Shown here: positions 25,249 through 34,340 of the stretch, piece after piece
How the letters are laid out: the number at the start of each line of letters is the position of its first letter
Position numbering within the stretch: position 1 is the stretch's first letter
Origin: Thoreauomyces humboldtii
Taxonomy: Eukaryota > Chytridiomycota > Chytridiomycetes > Spizellomycetales > Powellomycetaceae
Length of the DNA: 34,340 nt
NCBI GenBank assembly: GCA_027596035.1
Contig: JADGJA010000170.1
Span: 1 to 34,340 of the forward strand
Reading direction: 5' to 3'
The notes under the pieces: model-generated
Told to the model about the DNA's origin: nothing
Database searches by the model: none
The model's input: the letters and a program-made list of their open reading frames with translations, nothing else
Made by a program: the position numbers and the translations under genes

Positions 25249-25393
25249 AACCAATGAGCGGTCCTTTGAAATAGCGGCATTCGGGTGTCCTGTACATGAT
25301 TATGCACAAAAGGAATCCCGAATTGGTATCAAGCATCGAGCGGCTTCTTCTGGAAAAAGTTTGTAGACGGAAATGAAGTATATCAAATGATCA

Positions 25394-26838
25394 CTAACTA
25401 ATCGAATCCGGGAGCTTTTCAGTCCATAGTTTACGAAGCGTGCTCTCAAGCTCGTCGCCGGTCATGGCACGAAGCTGCCGGTCTCTCGCCGCCGCCATGT
25501 CGCTGGCGCTGTCGCATACCCTGGACTCTCCCTGAGCCCTTGCTCCCTTCACAAGAAGACTCGTTCGCTCGATCCTATCTGTAGAATACTGACGGAATAG
25601 GTCGTTGATGCTTGCCAAATCGAGTGCGACTTTTGAGTCGATACGCGCAAGTAAAGCGTGGATGTAGCTACAGTCCTCCCTGTCGAGTCGAAAGAATGTC
25701 AGACCTTGGCTAACCGAGGCGCTTCTGAAAGCCTCGTTCACTCACATAGCCTGGTTCGCTCCTTGACCGAGATGAGGCGATGTTGGATGAGCTGCATCAC
25801 CCACCAGGATCACCCTTCCTACGTTCCACTTGGTGAGTGGTGGTCGATCGTAGAGGCCGACCTGCATGAGCCTGTCGGAAGTCCGGACCAACTCGGCGAC
25901 TTGCGGAAAGTTCTTCCAAGGTTCGACCTTCCTTAGGAGCTGGGCGGCTTGGTCCAGCGACACAGCCTTCCATGACTCGCGATCTTCAGTCTCGCTGCGA
26001 GATGTGACGGCCCAGCTCTGTAAGCTGGAGTCTGCGCGATACGTGATAAAGTGAAGACTGTTGCCGTAGACGTTCACCATCCGAGGCCCCATGTTCCGAC
26101 CGCTGGGTATGGGTGAGAGACCGATAGTTTGTGTAAGTCCGGTAAAGGCCGGGCGGTCTGACCTCACGGATTGGAGCGTAAGTTCATGCCGCAATTTGTT
26201 TGCGATTTCACACATGACCCTCACCTTCGCCGAAGAGATTCTTGCGTACTGCACTGTGAAGTCCGTCGCAAGCGAACAGAAGCTGGGAGACGACGCGCTC
26301 GCCGTCCGCAAACACCGCTGTTACGCCCGTGTCGGCATCACTATGCCCCTCGACAGTCGCGAACGACTTTCCGAAAAAGACAGGGATTCCTGCCGCTCTG
26401 ACAGCTTCTACGAGAATTCTCTGCAGTCCCGATCTCTTGATCCCGACGAAGAACGGACTGGTGGTCGTCTCTCCCGACGAGAAATCATGTCGAAACAGCG
26501 TCTCTCCCTCTGTAGTTGCGTGCATGGCACCCGTCATCGGTGCCCCGGTACGGATGATCTCATCCACCAGTCCGACGGAGGCGAGAGCTTGCAGGCCGTT
26601 CCGAGCCAAGCAAAGGGAGCCTCCGACATCCTTGATCTCTTCGACTTTTTCATAGATCTTGACGTTCCAGCCGAGACTTTTTAGACGAAGGGCAAGGACT
26701 GGGCCGGCAACTCCAAGGCCAATCTGCGTCAAGGACACTTTAGGTCAGGGAACGCTGAGCGCCAAAGATGAGGATAATGACAGCATATCGAAAACTCACG
26801 ATTGTAGCGGTGCCTATGAATGACTTTTCAAACGTCAT
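25394..26838 (-). CDS. FAD-dependent aromatic-ring monooxygenase (salicylate hydroxylase-like)
   Basis: Exons 26838-26800, 26723-26225, 26157-25746 and 25679-25394; introns 76, 67 and 66 nt; 411 residues. The first exon encodes only 13 residues and leads into the Rossmann dinucleotide motif GLGVAG (residues 15-20), followed by 'LRLKSLGWNVKIYEK' where the acidic residue contacts the ADP ribose. 'LLFACDGLHSAVRK' is the DG motif of class A flavoprotein hydroxylases, and 'GRVILVGDAAHPTSPHLGQG' (GD motif near 299) binds FAD. The family uses NAD(P)H and oxygen to hydroxylate aromatic or related substrates. Substrate cannot be told from sequence. No gene cluster partner is nearby; the adjacent BTB and chitin synthase genes give no hint. 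Soluble: no signal peptide or membrane segment is seen. Confidence 0.9.
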
Positions 26839-27574
26839 CCTGTGCGCAAATGGTTTCGTAGTTGTTCGTCTGAGGCTTTCGGGTAGCGAACAAAAGACTG
26901 CCCTCGCATTTTATAGGAGCTGGGCTGCAGTGCGCATGGCCGGAGACGCATGGCAGCGGTGATGTGGAGCAGGGTTCGACAGCCTATGCCTTTGTGCAAG
27001 TGGCAGTAAGTCCACCCCTCTGGCCTTCAGCCCTCGTCCTGCAAGGCTGCTGGGCGGCAAACTGGGTACCGGTAGACGGCTTGCTCCAGAGCTGCCATGA
27101 GTCCCGCTGGGGGTGACATGGTCTTCAGAGAATCTGCGAACCCAAGGCTTCTTTTGAGAAGCGTACCCGAGGACAAGCATTCGCGTTGCAGCCCACCATA
27201 AACGGATTCACCTTTTAAACCGTCACTGTAACGCCTGGTAAGCCTCTAATGTAGTCATCGACTGTTGTACACACAAGAACGCTGTGTACCTTCTTCGGAA
27301 GCACCGAAATGCTCCGGGAGGAGTCTATTTTCGTCGGCAATAGGGTAAGCAACTCCGCCGCTGCAGCATCGATTCTGTCATATTGGTTTGAAGCATAAAA
27401 AATCCTTTCTTGTCAAACGCTCCTCATCCTGGGCGAAGGATCCGCTGTAAAGAAGGTTTGACTGCCGCCTCGCCATATCTTGTATAGGTAAATATGGAGC
27501 TCGACCATGTTAGAAGAGTCTTGGCCTCAAGATCTTCATTCCCAGGTTGTTACTGCGAGTGAAATCGAGTCAAG
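26839..27574. other. Divergent promoter region, monooxygenase / chitin synthase
   Basis: 736 bp between divergent start codons. Apart from the TATA box above I see no feature. The absence of any long open frame here matters: it rules out a myosin-motor exon directly upstream of the chitin synthase. Confidence 0.55.
26908..26915 (-). promoter_or_regulatory. TATA box of the FAD monooxygenase
   Basis: Minus-strand TATAAAAT, 70 bp upstream of the ATG at 26838, at a normal core-promoter distance. TATA promoters often belong to regulated rather than housekeeping genes. Confidence 0.5.
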
Positions 27575-30500
27575 ATGGCGGAAGAACACCTCACCGTCAA
27601 CACGACCCGGCCGCGGACTAGCAGCATGGTCGCGAAAAGCAACAAGGTCGGAATCGAGATGCCACCCAGTACTCCCGCTCCCGTTGGCATCGACGAGGAG
27701 GACACGAAAAAGACAGACGGGGACATCGTTGAGGAAGGTGGCCCAGGTGGCCCCGGCGATGAAGAATCGGGAAAATCGCACGGCAAAAGAAAGAAGAAGC
27801 ACAAGGAGACCAAGCTCGTCCCGGCTCGGAAGCAGACCGCTGCCCGCGTGTGGTGGGTCCGCTATACGTGGTGCGTGTCGTGGTGGATTCCGAGCTATTT
27901 TCTGTCGAAATGCGGACGGATGAAGACGAAGGACATACAGCTGGCATGGCGTGAGAAAGTCGCCCTCTGCTGGATCATCGTCAGCTTGTGTGGAATCATG
28001 ATTTTCTTCGTGCAGTTCCTCAGCGTGCTTCTATGTCCCGATGCCAACATGTTTACCACCGCGGAGCTCGGGGCGCACGCAAAGATCGGGTCATCCACGC
28101 ACGCATTCTCTTCATGGAACGGCTACGTGTATGATATCAACACCTATATCGACAAACATGTCGATTCTGGTTCCACAATCCAGACCGTAGCAGGCATTGA
28201 TGCGTCCGCATACTTCCCTCTCATCAATCCGGCCACAGGCGCTATAGACTCGAAATGTCCCGACGTCACGAGTTACTACACACCGCCCGCTGGCAATCTC
28301 AATCTTACCTGTATCATCCCCTCAACGAGCGCCACCACCGTCTTTACCACCGGGTACTGTCATGACACTATCAACCTAGACTACAGTATTAATGACGAGC
28401 ACGACACCACGAACTTTCCGATTTACCGCATGGGTGCCCTCGCATATGATAGGAACGAGATTTATTCCCATGAGACAAACACGGATGCATGGGTGATTAT
28501 CAACGGCAAATTCTACGACGTTACAGAGCTGGTAAAGCCAACCTCTTGGATGGCCCCAGCCTTCGACGCCACATTCATCCACTACATGAATTACTACATC
28601 GGAAAAGATGCCTCGATCATCGCATCCAAGATACCTGGCTACATGGCGTGCATGAACAATCAGTTCTACGTCGGAGTCATTGACACCCGTATTTCGGCGG
28701 TCGCCTGTACCGCATCAACCTACATCCTGCTAGGGTGCACAGGTGTCATGGTGTTTATCATGGTCATCAAATTCCTGGCGGCACTGCAGCTCGGATCGAA
28801 GCGGCAGCCGGAGCATCACGATCGCTTCGTCATCCTCCAGGTCCCCTGTTACACCGAAGGCGAAGAGTCGCTACGAAAGACCATCGACTCGCTCGCCCTC
28901 CTCGAGTACGACGACACGCGCAAGCTTCTCTTCATCGTCGCCGACGGTCTCGTCAAGGGAGCCGGAAACGACCTGTCGACCCCGGAGCTCGTGTTCAAGC
29001 TGCTGGGCGTCGACACGAACGTCCAGAAGCCTGAACCCAGGGATTACATCGCCATCGCTGAAGGAAGCAAGGGTCACAATCGCGCTCAGATCTACTCGGG
29101 TCTGTACCGCATCCAGTCGCGGGCGGTTCCGTACATCGTCGTCATCAAGTGCGGATCCGTAGGCGAAACCGGCAAGCTTGGAAACAGAGGAAAGCGCGAC
29201 TCGCAGATGGTGTTGATGAAGTTCCTGAACAAGGTTCACTATCAAGCGCCGATGACACCTCTCGATCTTGAGATGTATCATCACATCAAGAACATCATCG
29301 GCGTTCACCCGTACCTCTACGAGTACATTCTCATGGTTGATGCCGATACCGAAGTCGTCAAGGATTCACTGAACCGATTAATTGCCTGCTGCATTCATGA
29401 CGGCAAGATTATGGGTATCTGTGGAGAAACGAAGATCGCCAACGAGAAGCAGTCCTGGGTGACCATGATGCAGGTCTATGAGGTAAGTTCGAATGGGGCC
29501 ACATGTTTGCGGCAAGCTTCTTCTCACCCATGCATTGCTTCTAGTACTATATCTCCCATCACATGGCCAAGGCATTCGAGTCTCTGTTCGGTTCTGTCAC
29601 CTGTCTACCCGGTTGCTTCACAATGTATCGTATCCGCACTCCGGAAAAGAAGATTCCCCTTCTGTGCAGCAGCGAAATCATCGCTGAGTACGAGGAGAAC
29701 ATTGTCGATACTTTGCACAAGAAGAATCTTCTGGCTTTGGGTGAGGATCGTTTCCTGACGACCCTCATGTTAAAATACTTTGCCGAATATCGCACAAAGT
29801 TCACCGCGGACGCAAAGTGCTACACGATCGTCCCAGACTCCATGTCCATCCTCCTATCCCAACGTCGTCGTTGGATCAACTCGACCATCCATAACCTTTT
29901 CGAGCTCCTCTTCCTACCTCAGCTCTGCGGATGCATGATCTTCTCGATGCGGTTCGTCGTCTTCCTCGATCTGTTCGCGACGCTCATCATGCCCGCTACG
30001 ACGGGATACCTCGCCTACCTTATCTATTCGGCCATCACGACCAACACGCTTCCCGAGATCTCGCTCATCATGATCGCCGCTGCCTACGGTCTCCAGTCCA
30101 TCATCTTCATCATCAAGCGAGAGTATCAGCACATCGGGTGGATGTTCATCAACATCCTCGCCATGCCCGTCTTTTCCTTCTGGCTACCCCTTTACTCGTT
30201 CTGGCATTTCGATGACTTTTCCTGGGGTGAGTAGTCCTGGTAAACTCGGTCGTTTTGGACAGAGTGTATCAGACATCGTTGACACTCTGCCTTCTTATCT
30301 TACAGGAAACACACGAAAGATTGCGGGCGCCGAGGGCAAGGACTCGCACGGAGGCGACCAGGAGGTGTTCGATGCGTCTGTGATCCCGCTGATGAAGTGG
30401 GACGACTACGAGGCGATGATGTACGAGCGCGAGCAGCAGGGCGGCGGAGACGGCCATAGCAACAGCAGCGGTTACGGAGGACAGTCCGACTACAACCCTT

Positions 30501-31210
30501 CCGAGTACGGCTACGAGCAGAGCCAGAACGGCCAGTACAGTCAGAACGGTGGATCCGGTGGAGGAGGAGGTGGCACAGGAGCGAACCGTCCGCGATCGCT
30601 CTACGGCGTGCAGAGCGATGCGCCACGGAGACGCAACTCGCAGCGTTCGGCCTACAGCACCCACAGCTACAACCCCCAGCAGCAGCAGGGGAACCCTCAG
30701 GATCGTCGGGTCGACAATCGACAGTCGTTCGTCCCGCTCTCCGCCCTCCAGAACGGACCGGGCGGTCACGGTCACGGGGGACAGCAGCAGTACAACCAAC
30801 GACCCAGCAGCGCGTACGGACCGCCCTCCCAGTACGCGCAGAGTCACTACGCGCCTTCTCAGTACGCGACCTCCAACGCAGGATCCGACTACGGCGGCGA
30901 GGAGTCGCATCATCGTTCCACCAACCTGAATCGTAACTCTCAGTACGGTTCCACCCTGGCGCTGGACAGGCTCGCCATGCAAGGTGGCGGGGTGGACGAG
31001 ACGCACGCCACGGAAAAGTGGTCGGGTGGAGCCCCTACCGACGAGGATCTCGTCCAGAGGATTCGGTACATCATTGCGAGCTCGGACCTCAGAAGCTTGA
31101 CCAAGCGCAAGGTCAGGGACGACCTCGCTGCCTACTTTGGGGTGGACTTGACGGAAAAGAAGGCGTTCATCAGCGAGCGAGTGGAGGCCATCGTCGTCGG
31201 GAAGGAATGA
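27575..31210 (+). CDS. Division-2 chitin synthase with cytochrome b5-like and DEK_C regions, no myosin head
   Basis: Three exons, 27575-29482, 29545-30226 and 30306-31210; 1,164 residues. A charged, Lys-rich N-terminus ([10 protein letters not shown]) precedes two hydrophobic segments ('[20 protein letters not shown]'), a cytochrome b5-like luminal stretch ('[17 protein letters not shown]'), and another membrane span ('[20 protein letters not shown]'). The GT-A catalytic core shows '[20 protein letters not shown]', '[17 protein letters not shown]', [11 protein letters not shown] and the diagnostic QRRRW (742-746), followed by three or more C-terminal spans and 'FDDFSWGNTRK'. It polymerises UDP-GlcNAc into chitin at the plasma membrane. 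The tail is Gly/Ser/Gln/Tyr-rich (about 800-1090) and ends in a DEK_C-like domain ('[20 protein letters not shown]'). DEK_C plus b5 suggests the class V/VII lineage, but the myosin motor usual there is missing. Confidence 0.94.
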
Positions 31211-31628
31211 TGTGCCAAATCTGCAGCGGAGACAGTTGGAGCGCGAAGGACGCTGGGGCTGGAACTGATTGGGGCTTTGGAATTTGAACCGTCCAAATAG
31301 ATCATTTGAAAGCATGGACAGAGACAAGTAGGGATCGAGGTTGCGACAAATGCCTTAGTGCTTTCCAAAAGGGGAGGCCGAGGGATTCGTTCAGAGTGAA
31401 CGTCCCACGTAAAGTCCCTGCACGTCCACGGCCAGAAGTCCTATAAAATAACCACAGAGCACGCTAGGATCCAGCCTCCCGTGCCTGTTTCCCTCATAAG
31501 CTCCTTCATTTCTTTTTTCCCGGTTTTTTTTTCTCGTTCCGTGTTATCTTCTTGTCCCGAGTTTGCTCCTGAAGTAGCCCAGCTCAGGCACGTTATGTAC
31601 ATGTTTTGACAGCGAATACGCCGTCGGC
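31211..31628. other. Convergent 3' flanks
   Basis: 418 bp between the stops of the chitin synthase (+) and the CCCH protein (-). Presumed 3'UTRs and terminators; T-rich around 31500-31550. No gene seen. Confidence 0.5.
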
Positions 31629-33046
31629 TCAGTCGTGTGAGAAGCGACAGGCTACTCCAGCCCAGCATCTGCCTTGAGTGTAGTAGCGGCAGCGGATGGT
31701 TCGTCCCTGGTTGCCGACCCGAGCATGAGGGGTTTGTGGGGCCGGAAGCGGGGGAGCGGTTCCAGAGATGGTAAAAGCTGTACCACCGGAAGTCTGATGA
31801 AATGGAAGAAACCACTCAGCAACTGCAGGCGTCGAAGTCGTGTGTGTACCCAAACATCACTCACAGTCGGATACGCAGCAATGTAAGGACCCGGACCAAT
31901 ATAGTGCTGAAAGCGACAGTTGTTTCCAGCCCAACAACGGCCTTGTTGGAAGTATCGGCACACGGGAATGACCTGCTGCTAAGAACGAGTTTGAGTGATG
32001 AGCGCAAGCCGATTCAGAAGCAAACACAATGAAAAACATACTTGAGGCATCATCGGCATGGGGGATTGCATGTAAGGCCCCATGGGCATGCCCATGCCCA
32101 TCCCCGCGCCCATGTCTCCGTTGCCATGGTGAGGGACACCGGTCATTTGGACAGACCCAGGCATGCTCATCGGGATTGGCATGCCGTACATCTGCATAGG
32201 AGATGTCATGCCAAATGGTGGCGACATTGAAGGAGATAGCGGCTCGGACAGGTTAACCGAGTTGGGGCCGCCCTGAAGCTGCATCATGTCGGGACCCGGG
32301 CCCATATAGTACTGGGGAGGATAGGCATGCATCATCGGATAGAAGTGCTGTTGCTTTGGCACAGGTCGAGAGCTTGTTGGAGTGATGGGGGAAGCCCCAA
32401 GTGCTTTATTGGTAGCCGGACTGCTGGAAGCGGGAGTGGGAAAAAGATCAGCGCCGTATGCCGACGGCGGGAGTGACAAATGGTTCCCGGTAGGAGTTGT
32501 GGAAGCGCTAGGAAAATCCGTGCCGGAGGACGAGCGCGTGACGGCAGCATGGTTGTCCTCAGCTGCTGGCTCGGTCGGGAGTCCCGGTGGATAGAGCTCG
32601 TTAGCATGCTGGGGACGTTCAGTGTTGTACTCTGGATAGTAGTAAGCTGCCGAAAAAAAAGAAAACCGCGATAAGCGCGATGCGGAATGGTGTGAACGCG
32701 GGAACTCGATCAGTGGCTTACCTTCGTGCGAGGTTTCGGGTTCGGCGCTTTGCGCGATGCCGAACGTAGGGGAGCTGGCTGGACTCGAGGCTGGACTTGC
32801 GGACGCTTCCGACAGCAAGCTCTTTGGCAGGTGAACATCAATGTCGGATTCACTCGGGTGATGTTCGTGGGCATCTTGAGCTACATAAAGACCTCTGTCC
32901 TTGGCAAGAGCTGCCGAGATACCGATGACGGGCGATGGCGTTGCATGCGAGCGGTTGCTTGCGCCCTGATGATCTAGCTTCTCAGCACCTATGTTCAGCT
33001 GACGCAGAGCAATGCTCAGGTCAGACGTGGGATCCGTCGACATCAT
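31629..33046 (-). CDS. Protein with two C-terminal CCCH zinc fingers (putative RNA-binding)
   Basis: Exons 33046-32722, 32646-32042, 31972-31865 and 31814-31629; 407 residues. The N-terminal 330 residues are disordered: Ser/Pro/Ala-rich, then Pro/Gly/Met-rich with 'MGAGMGMGMPMGPYM'. Two CCCH fingers of the same Cx7Cx5Cx3H spacing follow: 'CRYFQQGRCWAGNNCRFQH' and, four codons before the stop region, 'CRYYTQGRCWAGVACRFSH'; only one residue (Asp) follows the last His. The fingers are so alike that duplication is likely. Such fingers usually bind single-stranded RNA in mRNA turnover or processing. The last intron is short (50 nt at 31864-31815); its acceptor is uncertain, since the alternative at 31823 breaks the second finger's frame. 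No orthologue name is offered. Confidence 0.8.
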
Positions 33047-34340
33047 CGTGTCCGGTATGATTAAAGAGGAAACGAGCGGCGCGATACGGTCGCTGCTTTG
33101 TCGTCCGAGACTTCAACGATGAAGCTGGTGTGAACAGGGAGAACTTGAGGCGTCAGAGCACGTGAACGGCGCAGAGAGTAGCGCCCGTCGGCAGGCTTGA
33201 TTCAAACACGCGTTCGCGGGATCGATTGAATTGAGCCTTGTAGTCGTTCTCAAGGGACACAGGCGACGACAACGGAGCGACAAGGGATTTGTGAACGAAG
33301 GGAGTTTTGCTTTGTTCGGAAGGACGCGGAAAAGGGGCACGAAGGTGACGAAATGGGGAAAGGCGACGCAGTCGAGGGTAGTTTGATGGCACGCAGGTCA
33401 CAAGCAGCAAGGAAAAGCAAGCGCGCAAAGATGCTGAAGACGATAAGGCCTGAACTTTTCGCGAAATCAGATGGATTGACGATGAGGGATAAACAACCCT
33501 GCAAGGTGATATCTGGCGCGAGGAAACTCGGTGCGACTGCTAAACTCTCGGCGGGTGAAAGGAAGGTTTGCGCAGCGTCAGACTGTGGGTCAGACGAAAG
33601 CAAGGCGACGGAGCAGTGCAGATAGTCGATTTTCTCAAACGGTTTCGTTTCGGCGGATGCGATGGCGGATGCGTGCGTCAATGTCGGGACAAACGGGAAT
33701 CGAGCGGTGGCGGAGGGTTTGGTGGGATGAGATGAGCGATCTTGGGAAGTGATGACAAGCTCCAAGAGTAGCCGACGGCTGACTTGCGGAACGACGGGCG
33801 GGCTGTGGGACTCCAGAGTCACAAGGGCGGGGAAACGGGGGATCCGAGGGATTGGCTCAACCGTGTCGGACCGGGTCGGGGCGAGGCTAAGTTGCAAGAG
33901 GGGGGCGGGTTGTGCGCAGCAGAAAGGGCTTTCTTCTCACGCTTGGCAGGGGACGATGTCGTGGAGTTTGGGCGGGAAAACTCAAAATGTGGGAGAGGGA
34001 AAGCGCAGCACAACGCGCGCGCGGGAGATTGGCAAAGGAGGGCGACGACGTGACGTGCGTTCACTACGTTGCTCTGCTCAGGCGGGCAGGCTGACGGGGG
34101 GTTGATGTCACTGTTTGGTTCGCGGATGTCGATCGTAGCGAGCGGGTTGCCGGTATTCGTGAGAGATGAATTATGGCAGGAGGGATGCGATTGAGCGGGA
34201 TGAAAAAAAAGGGCGGGAGAGACGAGTAGGGGGGACAATATGTGCTTTTTCTCCTGAGGAACGGGGGGCGGGAGAGCTGGCTGCGTGGGTGTGCCGAACA
34301 AGGTGAGGTTGTGAGGTGTGCTGGTGTGTGTGTGTGTGTG
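33047..34340. other. Upstream region of the CCCH gene to the right edge
   Basis: 1.29 kb of purine-rich (plus strand) sequence. Several long frames exist on both strands but start at non-ATG codons, are of low complexity and match no domain I know, so I read this as promoter and long 5' leader. A (GT)n run reaches the window edge (34324-34340). Confidence 0.45.
34324..34340. repeat. (GT)n microsatellite at the right edge
   Basis: Eight and a half GT units, truncated by the window edge; true length unknown. Confidence 0.9.

Noticed and set aside
26911..27180. Minus-strand frame upstream of the monooxygenase as a small gene.
   Set aside because: Its reading overlaps the TATA box of the monooxygenase and has no coding features.
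27507..27574. Upstream ATG (27507) as the chitin synthase start.
   Set aside because: It is in another frame and ends without joining the chitin synthase; the ATG at 27575 opens the long frame directly.
30269..31327. Long minus-strand open frame opposite the chitin synthase tail.
   Set aside because: It is the antisense of Gly/Gln/Tyr/Ser codon repeats in the chitin synthase linker, Arg/Val/Leu-biased, with no domain and spanning a real intron.
33250..33897. 215-codon minus-strand frame upstream of the CCCH gene.
   Set aside because: It begins at a non-ATG codon, is of biased composition, and has no domain or splice link to the CCCH start.

Overview
The window reads as nuclear DNA of a fungus, most likely a basidiomycete. 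About 55 GT-AG introns of roughly 50-110 nt can be placed by reading-frame continuity. The gene set (formin, Gin4/BRSK-type kinase, Dsk2, Snx41/Atg20, Sfp1-like factor, Rap1/Rsr1 GTPase, division-2 chitin synthase) is fungal, and the predicted proteins resemble basidiomycete ones as far as I can judge by eye. Nothing finer than phylum can be supported. No transposon, CRISPR array, tRNA or rRNA was recognised.

Layout. 1-2328 (-): 5' part of a diaphanous-type formin, cut by the left edge inside its FH1 proline tract. 3614-6788 (+): Gin4/BRSK-like kinase with 13 exons. 7293-7975 (+): four-span claudin/PalI-like membrane protein. 8160-9283 (-): Dsk2/ubiquilin. 9467-10921 (-): protein with a c-type heme motif (CKSCH), carrying an apparent 1-nt frameshift and one probable GC-AG intron. 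About 11188-12700 (-): TATA-driven, heavily spliced transcript built from diverged tandem exon-intron units with almost no coding capacity. 12842-13491 (-): probable GPI-anchored protein. 13654-15510 (-): Snx41/Atg20-type sorting nexin with a 5'UTR intron. 16073-16603 (+): small single-pass membrane protein. 16627-17289 (-): F-box-like protein. 17896-19419 (-): Sfp1-like zinc-finger factor. 19420-22192: large gene-free spacer. 22193-23237 (+): Rap1/Rsr1 GTPase. 23735-25248 (+): BTB/POZ protein with an apparent 1-nt frameshift. 25394-26838 (-): FAD monooxygenase. 27575-31210 (+): chitin synthase with cytochrome b5-like and DEK_C regions but no myosin head. 31629-33046 (-): protein ending in two CCCH zinc fingers. 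33047-34340: its long GC-rich upstream region.

How the genes relate. Eukaryotic neighbours need not cooperate, but four of these genes belong to polarised growth and septation: formin (actin cables), Gin4-type kinase (septin/bud neck), Rsr1 (bud-site landmark GTPase) and chitin synthase (wall). Snx41 (endosomal recycling, autophagy) and Sfp1 (growth control) also touch growth. The formin and kinase are divergent over a shared 1.29-kb spacer. The least explained pieces are the repeat-exon transcript at 11.2-12.7 kb and the heme-motif protein at 9.5-10.9 kb. Splice sites are my own placements from sequence; phases were checked for consistency across each complete gene.
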